From assembly GCA_032719365.1 (NCBI GenBank), contig CM064875.1, positions 20,956,566 through 21,020,565 on the forward strand: a stretch of 64,000 nucleotides of DNA. Reading direction: 5' to 3'. The stretch's first letter is position 1. The number at the start of each line of letters is the position of its first letter. The DNA is from Prinsepia uniflora (taxonomy: Eukaryota > Streptophyta > Magnoliopsida > Rosales > Rosaceae). Shown piece by piece: positions 1 through 11,786 of this stretch. Both the position numbers and the translations under genes were made by a program. The notes below the pieces were generated by a model, which saw only the letters and a list, made by a program, of their open reading frames with translations, was not told where the DNA came from and ran no database searches.

Positions 1-21
1 ACGCAAAAAATGAGTTCCTAC

Positions 22-2365
22 CAGGACTTTTGATTGCCTCTTTTGCCATCGAGAACTTGCCTGCCACATAAAAACATAAATGAATAAAACACCTAATCAA
101 AAGAAAGGCCACCATGGAGATAGACTAGAAATGCAATTTCATCCTCGAGATCATCTAGGCATATAAGTTTAAGAACAAACTACCTGTAACAAATAATTCT
201 ACATTCTTCTTTCAATTGCTTCTTGATCCCAAGTGTTTCAAGAGCTACAAAGAATACACTTCTCCATTCTATTTCATTTTACCAGTCTTTATGAAATACC
301 ACACAAATTATAGTTTAAAGCACAAAAGCTAAGCCAGCTGAAACAGGTAATTTGATAATGGTTTCAGTCGTGTTATTAAAATTGATTTATATGGCAATGT
401 ATATTACAAAGGAAAAGTGACATACCGTTCTGAAAACATCTATTCCTGCTGAACCCATACCTGCAAGCATTAGTGCAACCTGGACATTCGCAAAACACTC
501 TTAGCAACTGAAGTGACAAGGAACAGAAAGATTTATTACTTATTATTTCGTTTTTTGGTTAGATGAAAAAGTATTAAACGCTCTATACAGATTAACAGAT
601 TTTGAATTGATTAGTAAAACCAAGGAGCTAATAAACTGTCCACAAGCAAAGATTTTAAAATGGTGAAGAAGATAAGAGGGGGCAGATTAGAATTAAACAT
701 CGACGAAAGTAAACATTATCATGATTATTTACATTTACTCTTTCTACTCTGCGCATTTCATCTTCCAACAATGATACTTGAGCAGCAGAAGTCCAATGGA
801 TGCAATCAACAGGGCTGAAACAAAGAAGATTTTGTAATCAACAATCAAGAGTTACTAATCTTAGTGACTATTAAACTTCAAGCCACATCGGACAGTGCAA
901 CTGATAAATTTTCCAGCTGCACAAAACTATTAAACTTAAAGTTCATGAGAGCAGTACAAGCAAGCATGCGTCAAATCCAAGGAATTAGTGGCGTGGAAAG
1001 GACTTGAAGATTAATAGAAAAAGCTTAGATTGATAATCAGATAAAAAACATTCTAAAGTCTGAAGACGGTTGCTTCTGAGAACAATTCAGCACTTGCAGC
1101 TATATTTGCAGATCAAAATAACTAAGGATGCAACATCATTCATCTTGGACGTGCATCCAGTCTCTATGTACGAGTAAACCATGAATATCCAAAGCTATCT
1201 AATTTGTAGCACCGCAACGAGCACTAGATCTTGAAATTATTTACAGAATATTACAATTAATATGGTACAATAGACAAGAAATGAAATTGGAATTGACACT
1301 TTTTTCTATCACAGGTGTTCATGATATTAGCAAGACCAATGAAGGAGGACATACCAACTTTCAATAGCTTGTTGAACTAAATCAACGTTTCCACACTGAT
1401 TGTATACTCTGGCTCTTCCAAAGTCTTCCTCAATTCCAAACACATCTGGGGCCAGATTGGCACAGTTTTTGCAGCCTGCAATCATAAAGATCCTATCAAT
1501 ATCAGTACTTAGAGATTTCAAAGAGTTCATCTAGCTCATTTCCATCTATGCATGGTATTAGCATGGTAACTTAGGCGTACCTATGCAGCTAAACTCATCC
1601 ACAAATGCATGATCCTTCGAAGCAGAGTCATCGAGGAAAGGGTTGATAGCCTTCAATGCATAACCATGAATTTCATCATAAACCATTCGTTGCACCGGGT
1701 CACTAAGCACCTGCATTGCAATGATTTATTTCCATTGAAAGCATACAAAATGTATCAATCAAATAATTAGCTAACGTTCAATGCTTTCCGGTCCAACCAA
1801 GAACCCACCTCGTAGACCTCATTGATGAACATACAGAAATTTGTAGTCTCCGGATCATCACCACTCAAATCCGGATGGCAAGCTTTCATACAATTATAAT
1901 AGGCCCTTTTTATTTGTACCGGTGTAGCATCTGGAAGCTAGTAAACAAACACCAACCAATAATCAGACATGAAATATATCAAATCTAAGCATTGCTCAAA
2001 AGTCCAACTGTCGCGAAATGAAAACAATCATCATAATCATAAGAGAAAATTAAACTAACTAAAACTCGGAAATATTTGAACTTTCATAATAATTTTCATA
2101 TTTAAACAAAACCCAGACGGAACTAATGAAATACCAATCCCAAGACGGAGTAAAAGTCATCAGCCATGGCGTCTGTTGAAGGTGCACCCTCAGTTGCCAC
2201 TCTGACCCTGCCAACACCTCTCCGCCTCCGACCACCATGACCCATCAAAGTCAGATTGCCAGTATTCTTGGCTAACATATGACATGGGCTTCTTGAGCAA
2301 GCATTCGGTAATGGGTTGTGGAATTTAAGAGCTTCAGAGAACACAGGGGACAGTAATTGAGCCAT
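22..2365 (-). CDS. DnaJ/ferredoxin-like chloroplast protein (DJC76/77/82 type), 3' end off the window
   Basis: Seven exons can be read on the minus strand, all with GT-AG junctions: 2135-2365, 1809-1937, 1581-1710, 1355-1475, 733-814, 426-479 and 22-60. The reading frame stays open across every junction. Exon 1 gives a basic, Ser/Arg-rich N terminus with few acidic residues that looks like a plastid transit peptide, then the start of the J domain (DDFYSVLGL). Exon 2 completes it with YYNCMKACHPDLSGDDPE, including the HPD signature that stimulates Hsp70 ATPase. Exons 3-5 hold a ferredoxin-like domain: CIGCKNC followed by ESCPVDCIHW, enough cysteines for one 4Fe-4S cluster. Exons 5-7 carry the conserved tail (LLEDEMRRVERVN, VALMLAGMG, RWQKRQSK). 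In Arabidopsis this architecture is found in the DJC76/DJC77/DJC82 group of plastid J proteins. I did not choose among them. The last exon(s) and stop lie beyond position 1. No frame break is seen, so the gene looks functional. Confidence 0.93.
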
Positions 2366-2660
2366 TGAACATGCAACTCAGCCCCACCTTTTGATTGGGC
2401 AGATACGAATTAGAGTAAATAGAAGTCAGTCAATTCAGACTCGATCAAGAAAAAATATATATATATAAATAAAAAGTTCGATTTTATGGAGAGAATGGAA
2501 ACTTCGAATTTATAGGGTGGAAGAAATTCTGGCGTGGAAAAGAGTGATGCTAACTTGGCAACTTCATAGCCAACTGTTTCCTGAAAATCTGGACGCACTC
2601 GAGATGAATCCATTTTGGGGTGTGGCATGCATATATGGAACACGTGTCATCCCGTGAATA
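2366..2660 (-). promoter_or_regulatory. 5' leader and proximal promoter of the DnaJ/ferredoxin gene, with G-box
   Basis: The perfect palindrome CACGTG lies at 2641-2646, about 275 bp upstream of the start codon. On the gene strand it reads GACACGTG, the core of a G-box/ABRE recognised by plant bZIP and bHLH factors. An AT-rich TATA-like run lies at about 2455-2475. An out-of-frame ATG at 2370-2372, seven bases before the chosen start, would open a 12-codon reading frame overlapping the coding start. The ATG at 2363-2365 was chosen because it gives the transit-peptide-like N terminus in frame with the J domain. The transcription start is not known. Confidence 0.4.
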
Positions 2661-3159
2661 ATTGTTGCTTGACGCTTCAACCGACGGTGGGGATTAGTTA
2701 ATCAAAGATTTAGTCTCAATCTATTCTTCCAACATCAAATTGTAATAATATACTCTTTGAGCTCCTTTTCTAGAAAATTCGTTGTATCAAAAGTTACATT
2801 TTGTTACTATTTCTACCTGAAAAAATATCGACTGAGCCCAAAACATTGGTTCACAGAATTAAAAGTCCAAAGACACACAAGTCCAGCCCAGCGAACTCGA
2901 ACATAGAGAAAAAGTAAGTTTGAGCGGTGCTGATAGAGAAAACGAAAAAAAAAAAGAGGTAAGAAAAAGTGTTCCAACAGGATAAATGGAAAAGTAGGGC
3001 CCACTGAGAAACCCAAATTTGTAAATGGCCAGCTCATTCACCGTTTCTAAATAGAAAGCAACATAACTTCTCAAAAGACATCAAATCAACCAATCAACCT
3101 CAACGAATTGATCTTCATTAATTTATGAACCTATGAAATCTTTAACCAAGGTTTCATGG
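2661..3159. other. Intergenic sequence, no gene seen
   Basis: AT-rich sequence between the host gene promoter and the first transposon-like sequence. Small open frames here have no recognisable similarity and overlap each other on the same strand. The exact boundary with the retrotransposon to the right cannot be set, because its LTR start is degraded. Confidence 0.4.
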
Positions 3160-3451
3160 TTCAAAAATAGCTCGCCCTTTGTGGCAAAAACTACTCATTC
3201 GAACTAGAAAATCAGGATGCAGCTTCTCTTCTCGCCCTTTCAAAGCATTTATGCACTTGCCTAACCATCTTTCTTACCAAACTGCATCATAATAGTGGGT
3301 TTCTCATCCATGCAAAAACTTTCTTTCTGACCGCTCAAGTGTCATAAGGGTCGCCTTGTTCTCGACTGACCAGTTCTTGGACTCTCGGTTAAGCTTCGCT
3401 GAAGATCAACCTTTTTTCTAACCACTCAATAGCATAAAGGTTGATATTATC

Positions 3452-3625
3452 GACTACCGGCTCACGAATAGTCATTCCAACTACTTTCTCACGGACAATC
3501 TTTGACCACCGATTACACGGATAACCATCCCGACCACCAGCTCACGGACAATCATTCTGACTACTAGTTCATGGACAGTCTCCGACCATCGTCTTACGGA
3601 TAACAATCCCGACTACCGACATATG
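3452..3625 (+). repeat. 27-bp minisatellite in the presumed Tat 5' LTR
   Basis: About six and a half diverged copies of a roughly 27-bp unit. Each begins GACYACC, continues with a variant of CTCACGGACAA, and ends CATYC or similar. The copies follow one another without spacers. It lies inside the region inferred to be the 5' LTR of the old Tat-type element. No coding role is seen. Confidence 0.65.
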
Positions 3626-3889
3626 AAAGGTCACCAAGGAATTCAAACCTCCCTTTTGGACTTCTCGTCGTCGCGTTTGAGTTTTCGACCATCTCATGGC
3701 ATGATTTCCAACTGATATTCATCTCATCTAAAGATTTCCTGAATTTCCTGCTCCTTACGAGCTTGAAATGCTATGGAAATAATTTATTGTTTTTGCACTT
3801 GTAATTTTAGTTATTTAATTCCAGTAGTTTTACATTCCTGTATTTGTACTTCCATTTTTCAATTAAATATAACCAGATTCTCTTAAGTA

Positions 3890-4672
3890 GCGATTGGCGC
3901 TCGAAATATACCATCAAAGTGTGGTTCACGACTAACCAAGTCGGGACACCATCTTTGTGCATTGGCCCGAGTACTTTGATCCCGACTTGAGGGAACCTAG
4001 GTCCTTCTTCCACTTAAATTGCTAAAATAACAACGTCGCCATGTTTGAATATCATGGCGGAATACTTCTAATTTGGGTATCGTTCGAAAGAAATTTTAAG
4101 TCCTTGAAAAATGCATAGAAAAGAACAGCACGAGGATTTTATGTCCGCCTACTTCACAATCGCATTGATCAGAGGGAAAGGTTTCGGGCCGAAAACGGAA
4201 CCCAATTATACTATCTAGTAGCAGTTTCTCTATTGGTGGTATGCCGGCACTTGAGTTAAAAGTCTCATTTGCTTCCTAGTCCACCCATCTAGGGATCGAC
4301 CGTGGCCTAAGGCCTTTCACGCTCAGCCCATCCAGTATCTCCATATTGCATTGGAGCAAAAGAGATCTCACGAACGGTCCGTCTCCCTAGCTCCGCAAGA
4401 AAAAGGTTCGACGCGGAGATCCATCTAGGGTTGCCTCGGGGTGCCTTGGCTCCTAAAACAAGCAAAAGATTTGGGGCAGGAACATAATCTGGCATGCACA
4501 ATAGAACTCTTTGCAGTGCATGCCCAAACATAGGTTTACTCAACGACACTGCGATGCTAAAGGAAGGTTTGTAAGGAATTCTCCTCAAGTGACGGTACTT
4601 GAAGTAATGACCATACAGACTAGAATGGAGCCCAAAGTTGAAGGGACGGAATAAGTTGTCATTAGCCAAGAA
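3890..4672 (+). other. Untranslated leader of the old Tat element
   Basis: Sequence between the presumed primer-binding position (ATTGGCGCTC at about 3892) and the first gag-like frame. No domain can be read in any frame. A 120-codon minus-strand frame at 4307-4669 has no recognisable content and opposes the element. The assignment rests on position alone. Confidence 0.45.
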
Positions 4673-6810
4673 ATGGATAAAAGGGAACTTGTCCAGCTCT
4701 TCAAAGATATCCTTGCTCCTATCAATTCACAGATCGAAGTCTTGAATTGCCAGGTTCAAGAACTTTCTAGCCGCGATATGACTTCAAGGAACACCAATGT
4801 TTCACCCCTATTCGAGATTTTGAGACCTAACAAAAGGAATAGCCAGTTGGAATTAAGAGCATCAATTTTTCAACCTTTGTCTCATATCCCAACCTTCGTA
4901 GAGAAAACATGCATCGAGACCTCAGAGTAATCAACCCCACATGGTAGGGGAGAGATTAACCCTGCATGGAACCAGCCACCCAATGGCCAGGGAGTAATCA
5001 AACCCACGTTCCCACCAAAGACCAGAAACGAATTTAACAACTAGATGAGATCTGGCCCCGACGGACCAAGATTAGATGAAGAGTTCCTCTATGATAGAAC
5101 ACCATTTCGAGCTATAGAGCACCAAGCCCTTATGAACGAGATGAACGAGTTAAGGTGCCTGATAACTGGTCAACCAGCACCTCCTTAAACAATTAGTGTT
5201 CTGGCTTATAGAAAGTTGTATCCAACCTATATAGATCAAGACAACTCAATCCCTAGGAATTTCAAGCAGTCAGCATTCACACTCTTTAACGGAGATGGCA
5301 GCACATCGTCCTTAGAACACATTAGGTAGGTTCTTATCCCAATGCGTGGTTGTTGAAGACAATCTTTACCTCAAATTACGGCTTTTCAATAACTCTCTAT
5401 CCGGGGATGCTTTCCCTTGGTACACTTCACTGCTAGAAGCTTCCATCCACACTTGAGGGCAAATGAAGGCCAAGCTCCATGAGGAATTCTATAGAATTAA
5501 GCCTGAAGTTACTATTAGTGACTTAACGGCTCTCAAACAAGGCGAATATGAGACCACGACGGACTTCATCGCTAGGTTTAAAAGAATGAAGATGAGGTGC
5601 ATGTTTCCCATAAAAAACACTCAAATGGTAGCTGTCGCACAATGAGCACTAAGATTTTCCCTCAAGAAAAAGTTCGATGATACTACATTTTCCAATCTCT
5701 AGGAGATAGTGGTATTGGCCACCAAGTTCGAAAGGCTGCTTGAAGAAGAACAACGGCAGAGGCACAATTCGAAAGTTCCACCATTTTATCAGAACAGGGT
5801 TTCTGGGCACCAACTAGAGCATCATGAAAAATCAAGGACTTCAGAGGAAGAACATAAACTGGAGGTAACCAGAGCCGAGACCCAACCTCTAGGGAACGGA
5901 CCCGTGACCCACAAGTTACTAGTCAAGCCTGCTTGGGAGCAGAAGCTAGTCATGCCAAGCGGCAGCCTACTCACAAACAAAACATTAGCATTTGGCTCGT
6001 ACACATTTGACCATACCAAGGCTGGAGAGATCTATGATGAGCTGGTAATGGAAAAAGTAATCAAATCAGAACCCAAGCAAAAATGCCCAAACAGGAAGAA
6101 CTCAAGGGCAAACAGTTTTGAAAATGGAAAGTGTCATTGCACCAAGGCACCAAAAACTGTGTTTAGTTAAGAGATATCGTTCAGAGGCTGATCAATCAAG
6201 GACATATCGCGTGGGCGCCTACACCTAAAGCCACCATGGAAGCAGATACTAACTAATTCCCAGCATTATCGGTTAGTATGGTTAATCTTCATTGGTCTCT
6301 GAAAGGACCCAAAGTGGAGCAATCGTATGATAATCAACTTAGTCCAACGTCTAGCACTAGCTGGAACGTGAAGAAATTCAGCTTAAGATGCACAAGGGAT
6401 TGTGTCCCACCAACCTCAGCCCCAATCGTTAAGATGAAGTCAGAACGCGTAGGGAAAGGTTGGAAAGACACTCCTTTGGACATCCCTGACTAGAAACATG
6501 GTCCACATGGTCCCTATAACAAGGCCCTACCAAACTCTAAAATTTGGAAGTCTAATAACCCCTAGGAAGGGCAAGAACGAAAGGCTAGTCAGCAGATTAT
6601 GGGGCTATGTGACCAACAAAGATCACCAAAATGACCAATTCCTACCAACAAGGCCACCAATGTGGCCAAACCATTACAAGCCACAATCCATGAGGGAAAG
6701 TGGTATATGGCAGGCAGAAATGGAAAGCCAGCTAAGGAGTTGGGAAGAAGTGCCAAGAGAAAAATCCAGAGACAGTACGGAGCATACCTTCGCACCAAGT
6801 AGGGCTTGAG
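4673..6810 (+). pseudogene. gag: Degraded gag of the old Tat element
   Basis: Gag is the capsid/nucleocapsid protein that packages retrotransposon RNA. The plus-strand pieces start at 4673 with a coiled-coil-like N terminus (LVQLFKDILAPINSQIEVLN). The capsid core lies at about 5200-5700: FTLFNGDGS, then a frame break, then FHEEFYR-type sequence (MKAKLHEEFYRIKPEV), DLTALKQGEYETTTDFIARF and a region ending in KFERLLEEE. These match the usual Tat gag order. Internal stops occur near 5049, 5188, 5357, 5643 and elsewhere, and the frame changes several times. The C-terminal part (5709-6170) keeps an AGEIYDELV-type segment, but I see no intact zinc knuckle. The 6278-6810 pieces are unassigned and may hold the protease region. 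It cannot make a full protein. Confidence 0.7.
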
Positions 6811-7242
6811 GGCAAGGCCTCCTAAAATTCCAACAACCCCTCAGCTACCAAAAGGAAGCTTACCAGCTCCCCTAGAATGAATAAGGAAGCGGAGAAAGAT
6901 TGAAAGAAGAACCATCCACGTGCCATCTCAGAATATCCTCATCTTGACAAGTGGAAACTTGCGTTCGGAAACCTGGGATACAAGAATGACCGACCCGACC
7001 AGATGACGGCCCACAAATGGTCCGAGAACAGGTTCCTAGCGCAGGACAAGAGAAACGCACCCTCTCCAGAACGAGGAATACATAATGGGTAGTGAACTCA
7101 AAAAGAAAGCAGACTGACAAGAGGCAATCATGTCTATAAAAGAAAGATTGCAGGTGTATTAGGATAAGTAAAGTAACGTTCATGCTACATCTCACGAGGT
7201 ATCTTTCCATAAAAACCAGCTTGAAAGCACCGAAAACGGCAA
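6811..7242 (+). other. Gag-pol linker of the old Tat element, no readable domain
   Basis: No frame shows a recognisable domain. By position it should hold the end of protease and the start of pol. The minus-strand frame at 6872-7270 runs against the element and resembles nothing I know. Confidence 0.35.
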
Positions 7243-8628
7243 ATGGAAAGCTCAGCCATCCAAATGGCATATTTCATCCGAGACACGGAGGAAGAAGAGG
7301 AAGAAGTTGATAGTCTACCTAAAGTGATAAACATTTGGTCCTCAAAAGTGGACAAACTGCCACCTGAGACCCAAGACCCTCAGGAGGAGATCAACCTAAG
7401 GACTGAGGAAGATCCCCAACCTACTTATATCGGTGAGATACTGGAAGAATCCAGGAAAGGGAAGATGATCGCACTTCTTAAAGAATTTTTGGACTGTTTT
7501 GCATGGCATTACACGGAGATGCCAGGGCTCGATAAGAAACTAGTTAAACACCAGTTGCCTGTCAAGGAAGGGTACAAACCATTTTGTCGGCCCGGGAGGA
7601 GAATGTCAATAGGAATCGAGCTCAAAGTCAAGGAAGAGAACGAGACTTTTCAAAGCAGGATTCATACGCATCGCCAACTATATAGAATGGGTTTCTAATA
7701 TAGTAACAGCAATCAAAGTGAAAACCAAGCAAGTTAGGATATGAATTGATTACCTCAATTTGAACAAGGCAACTCCAAAGGACAAATACCTAATGCCCAT
7801 GGAGAATATGCTAATCGATAGTGCATCACACAACTAGTTCTTGTCCTTTTACGGACGACAATGCGGGATACAGCCAGATTCTTCTAGTCGAAGATGACAT
7901 TCACAAGACTACATTCAGGTGTCCAGGACACTTGGGGGTATTCGAGTATGTCGTCATGCCCTTCAGATTAAAGAACGCATGGGTTACTTACCAACGGGCA
8001 ATATACGCCATTTTTCGCGAAATGATTGGTAAAAATCTGGAGGTATACATTGATGATGTCATAGTAAAATCCCAGGGCAGGAAAACGCATATCGATGACC
8101 TCTGGCAAGATTTTTTGAAGATGAGACAACATAGGTTAAAGATGAACCCAAAAAAAATGCGTGTTCGGTATCGAAGCACTGAACTTCCTGGGTTTCTTGG
8201 TCCATAAAAGGGGAATTTAGGTGGACAAAAACAAAGCTAAGGTAATCATGGATACATCTCCACCCAAAAATAAGAAACAAATGCAGAGCCTACTTGAAAA
8301 GGTCAACTTCCTCATGAGGTTCATAACTAATCTATAAGGAAAGGTCCAAGCATTTTCTTTGCTGGTAAAGATTAAAAGGGTGGATTAATTCAAGTAGGAA
8401 CTAAAGCACCAGGATGCGTTCGAAAAGCTAAAAGTGTTTATGGCCGAACCTCGGGTTCTAATTTTGCCCAAGGCATGGAGACCTTTGAAGCTATACTTAT
8501 CAACGTCACAAAGCACTATCAGAAGCTTGTTGGCTCAAGAAAATGAGGAAGAGAAAGAGCAAGCAATATACTACTTGAGTAGAACCGTAACTAAAGTGGA
8601 CAAAAGATATACTGCAGTGGAGAAACTA
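7243..8628 (+). pseudogene. pol: Degraded pol, part 1: reverse transcriptase and start of RNase H
   Basis: The segment begins with an acidic linker, then CFAWHYTEMPGLD, LVKHQLPVKEGYKPF and a frame break. It continues into reverse transcriptase with IDYLNLNKATPKDKYLMP, DNAGYSQILL, FEYVVMPFRLKNAWVTYQRA and the catalytic YIDD at 8046-8057. The RNase H start reads PLKLYLSTSQSTIRSLLAQE and SRTVTKVDKRYTAVEKL. The MPGLD and SQILL/YIDD context is typical of the Tat/Ogre branch. Breaks are seen at about 7699, 7747, 7837 and 8205, plus stops in the 8208-8433 linker. The reading is cut at 8628 by LARD1 and resumes after 18205. Confidence 0.85.
8624..8628 (+). repeat. Left TSD of LARD1 (AACTA)
   Basis: AACTA directly precedes the LTR terminal TG and is repeated at 18201-18205 directly after the other LTR's terminal CA. 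This marks a single integrase-mediated insertion into the RNase H coding region. Confidence 0.95.
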
Positions 8629-11600
8629 TGACAGGACCCATTCCAATCCCCCCGGGATTACCATGGAATGTACCCTGCTCCCGTCCAACAAGGGGTGTCA
8701 GACAAAGGATGACCAAGAGCCACTGCCCAAACGGGGCATCCAGAGTGCGCAAGGATCGATGGAGGAGGTGTGCAATGTTCCACTCTCTGCTGCAATCGCA
8801 TCCGTAATCAACCTGAAGGGCATTAAAACCAAAAGCTGTGAGTGGACAAAACCAATAAGTTTACCAAATACATTTATAAGACATTTATGCCCTCCAATAA
8901 AAACGTATGCATGCCACAAAAACCAGTAACCAAAACGTTTGCTCAACTGAGCCATTAGGGCTTTAGCCCAAAAACCGTTAACCAAAAACCAAGTGTGGGA
9001 ACTCAACCCAAAACCGTGGAATACCACCACCATACATATACAACCATGTGGGTCACCACCCACGACCATAAATGAACATCAATTCAAAAATCCAAAACCA
9101 TTTAGGGTCCCCGACCCTACATACCATTCCATAACCAATAATCCATTTTTACCACATAACACATATCCAACCGAAAAGCCATTTCATATATCCATTAATC
9201 CATATTTTACCATTACCATCACCAGCATCCCAGATGTTTAGCGTCCCAGACGCTTGACGTCCCTGACGTCATATCTCACGGTTTCATAAGCTACGCGTGC
9301 TGCCCGGGGTCTCTCCGGGTCCATATATCTGACATCCCTGATGTTTGACGTCCCTGACGTCAATCATAGCAATCCTGCTCCCGAGTCATCATACGGTCCG
9401 GCTGCTCCGTACAATGACCCCTCGCAGGCAATGCACCGTGACTTCCCCAGTGTCCCAGACATCTGGAGGAGACCATCATATATCCTTGTATCCAGATGGT
9501 ATATGGAAAACAGTTTTATTAAATCCTTTTATCACCTTATTACCATTGGGCCCTGCCCAAAATTTCCATAAAACCATGTAGTTCCATTTAGGGTCCCTGA
9601 CCCAAAATCACAATTATTAAATGTAGGGTCCCTGACTCGAAATCACATTTATAATCCAACTGGGCCTCATGCCCGATTTCATACCGACTGGGCCCCTGGC
9701 CCGATTTCATTAACCAACTGGGCCCCCGGCCCGATTCTCAAATGGACTCCAAGTCCGAAATTTCCAACATAATTGGGCCTCAAGCCCGAGTTTATATTTC
9801 CAATTTCAAAACCATTTCATCATATTATATCCAAGACCATAAATATGGAAAATCCATGTAAAACTGGAAACCTCGATTTACGTGCAAGCACGTAAATCGC
9901 CTCGAAATACGTGAAACCGTACAACTTACCAACAACCAAATCAACATCACACAATCACAACCATAATCCATATAAAACATTTAAGCATGCATAGAATTTA
10001 TAAAACCAAAGTCCACTCACAGACCGTTTTAACGGTATGCCTCGATACGCGTGCCACTGGCCCTCCCGGGCCACACCACTATCACCGGGACTCCCAATCC
10101 TGTCCAAATCACATTAGAGGGTCACTAACCTCATCATTAACATCCTATCAAAGTTCCGTAATTTTCCCGAATTTTTAACTATTTTTAAACTTGATTTAAA
10201 AACCTTCGGACATCCCGAACACTATCGAGACGGTGTCCGATCGACACGAAACCAATCCCAAAATGTCCGTTACATCGAATGGATTAAAAGTCATGTTGAC
10301 CTCACCTCGAGATTCGTGCCCACGCGCCGTCACGCGCCGCCGTGAGTGGCTGCGCGTGAAACCCACGCGCCTGCTACAGTGCATCGTCCTAACCCGTATG
10401 TCTGGTAAACGGGTCCAGTTTACCCGCGAGACGACCCAGTTCCAATCCTGTCAATTCGATCCTAATTCCTTCAATTGATCATTCCATTAGTTTCGTTTTA
10501 AGTTAAATTAAGGTTCTGTAACGTTGATTACACAAAACATTACCTACAATTCCACGATTCAACGATGATCCACGAAGAACACCCGGTTACTGTGCAATCA
10601 TGGAACTCCCACAATGACCACCGATTTCATCCAATTGATGATCCCAGAAGCATCAACGGACCCTGAGGAACAATTCCCCCACATCAATTGCATCAAACCT
10701 GTGCTCAATCGTCACGACTCAAGCTCGAGCACCGTCACTGTTCAACAATGGAGTTCTGTCAACCACAGCCGTTTTCCTTCAATTGATGAACCCAGAAGCA
10801 TCGTGGGATCATGAGAAGCAGTTTCCCCACCTCAATTCCGTCCATCGAAGCCTCCAAATCCACGACTCAAGTTCGAAGTTCCTCCTCTGTCACCAAGTGT
10901 GATCAGAGCCAATTGGTGGCCAAATCCCTTCGTTCCTTCGACAAAACTGATCGTGGCACTCCCAGGAAGCTGAAGGTAATCTCCAATTTGATCCTCACGG
11001 CTCAATTCCTTCAATTCGAATTTTCCCTCTCATTTTCCCAAAATCCAAAATCCAAAATTCAACACTCTCACAACCCCTCGTGTTTCCCCGTTAATTCCCT
11101 CATCTTAGTCTCTCATTTTTCTCTCAGGGACGGCAGAGAGAGGGAGCCAATTCTCCCTAATCCGAATCCCACATTTTGTGCACGGTTTAGGAACAAAGAG
11201 GAGAAAATTAGGGGAAATGGTGGATTAGATGATGATGATGTAGTAATGATGATGCACAGTCATCCGGATGTGCACAGTCAACCGTCACTATTCATTATTA
11301 TATTATTATTTTATTCCGAGCCTCGGTTCGTTAGTTCGTGTCCTTGACCATAATGTTGTCGTCAAATCTCCGATTTCGGCATGCCGCCTGTCGTTGGATT
11401 CGTATCGACGATACCTACGTAACGGTCCTTGGCCCTCGTCCATCGGACCTCCCGATCAAAAAGTCAACATTTGGCCCCTAACATGCCAAATTACCAAAAT
11501 ACCCCTCAACTTCCGAACATCATAACTTTCTCTACGAATGTCGGAATCGAACGTGCCACCTGTCTATGAACTCGTGACGTCCCAAACTACGTCACGGTCA

Positions 11601-11773
11601 TCGGTCAAAGTCCGTTTGACCGCCTGATCCAAAAGTCAACATTTTGCCCACGACCAGGGGCAAAACGGTCATTTTGCACAATTTGTCCGATTCCGCCCTA
11701 CTAACCACCGTTCAACCTCACTAATCAAGATTAGTGACTAATCTAATCCCGGAATTCGGGACGGGTCGTTACA
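8629..11773 (-). repeat. LARD1 LTR, left copy (3' LTR in element direction)
   Basis: 3145 bp, ending with TGACAGG...GTTACA on the plus strand. It lacks two segments present in the other LTR. One is about 60 bp of an extra GGGC/GCCC palindrome unit (right copy around 16025-16085). The other is about 45 bp around 17637-17683. Open frames of up to 178 codons inside it occur on the antisense strand and reflect LTR composition, not genes. It includes a 12-bp perfect inverted repeat at 9874-9899. Confidence 0.95.
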
Positions 11774-11775
11774 AT

Positions 11776-11786
11776 CTTCCCTCCTT
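11776..11786 (-). promoter_or_regulatory. LARD1 polypurine tract, followed by a second copy at 11833-11843
   Basis: On the minus strand this reads AAGGAGGGAAG, two bases from the LTR terminus. It is the expected primer for plus-strand DNA synthesis. The same tract with its flank (AAATTTATTAAGGAGGGAAG) recurs 57 bp further into the element at 11833-11852, so this copy carries a duplicated tract. Confidence 0.8.

Noticed and set aside
4307..4669. 120-codon minus-strand frame
   Set aside because: Lies in the leader of the old Tat element, opposes its transcription and shows no domain.
8698..9069. 123-codon sense-strand frame in the LARD1 LTR (also 15023-15394)
   Set aside because: Conserved between the two LTRs only as expected from LTR identity. 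It is not found in LARD2 or LARD3 and has no known domain.
9874..9899. microRNA precursor
   Set aside because: The 12-bp stem is too short for a plant pre-miRNA and lies in an LTR present in several copies.
10811..11347. 178-codon plus-strand frame in the LARD1 LTR (longer version at 17193-17774)
   Set aside because: It runs antisense to the element, recurs only because the LTRs are repeats, changes length through an LTR indel and has no domain.
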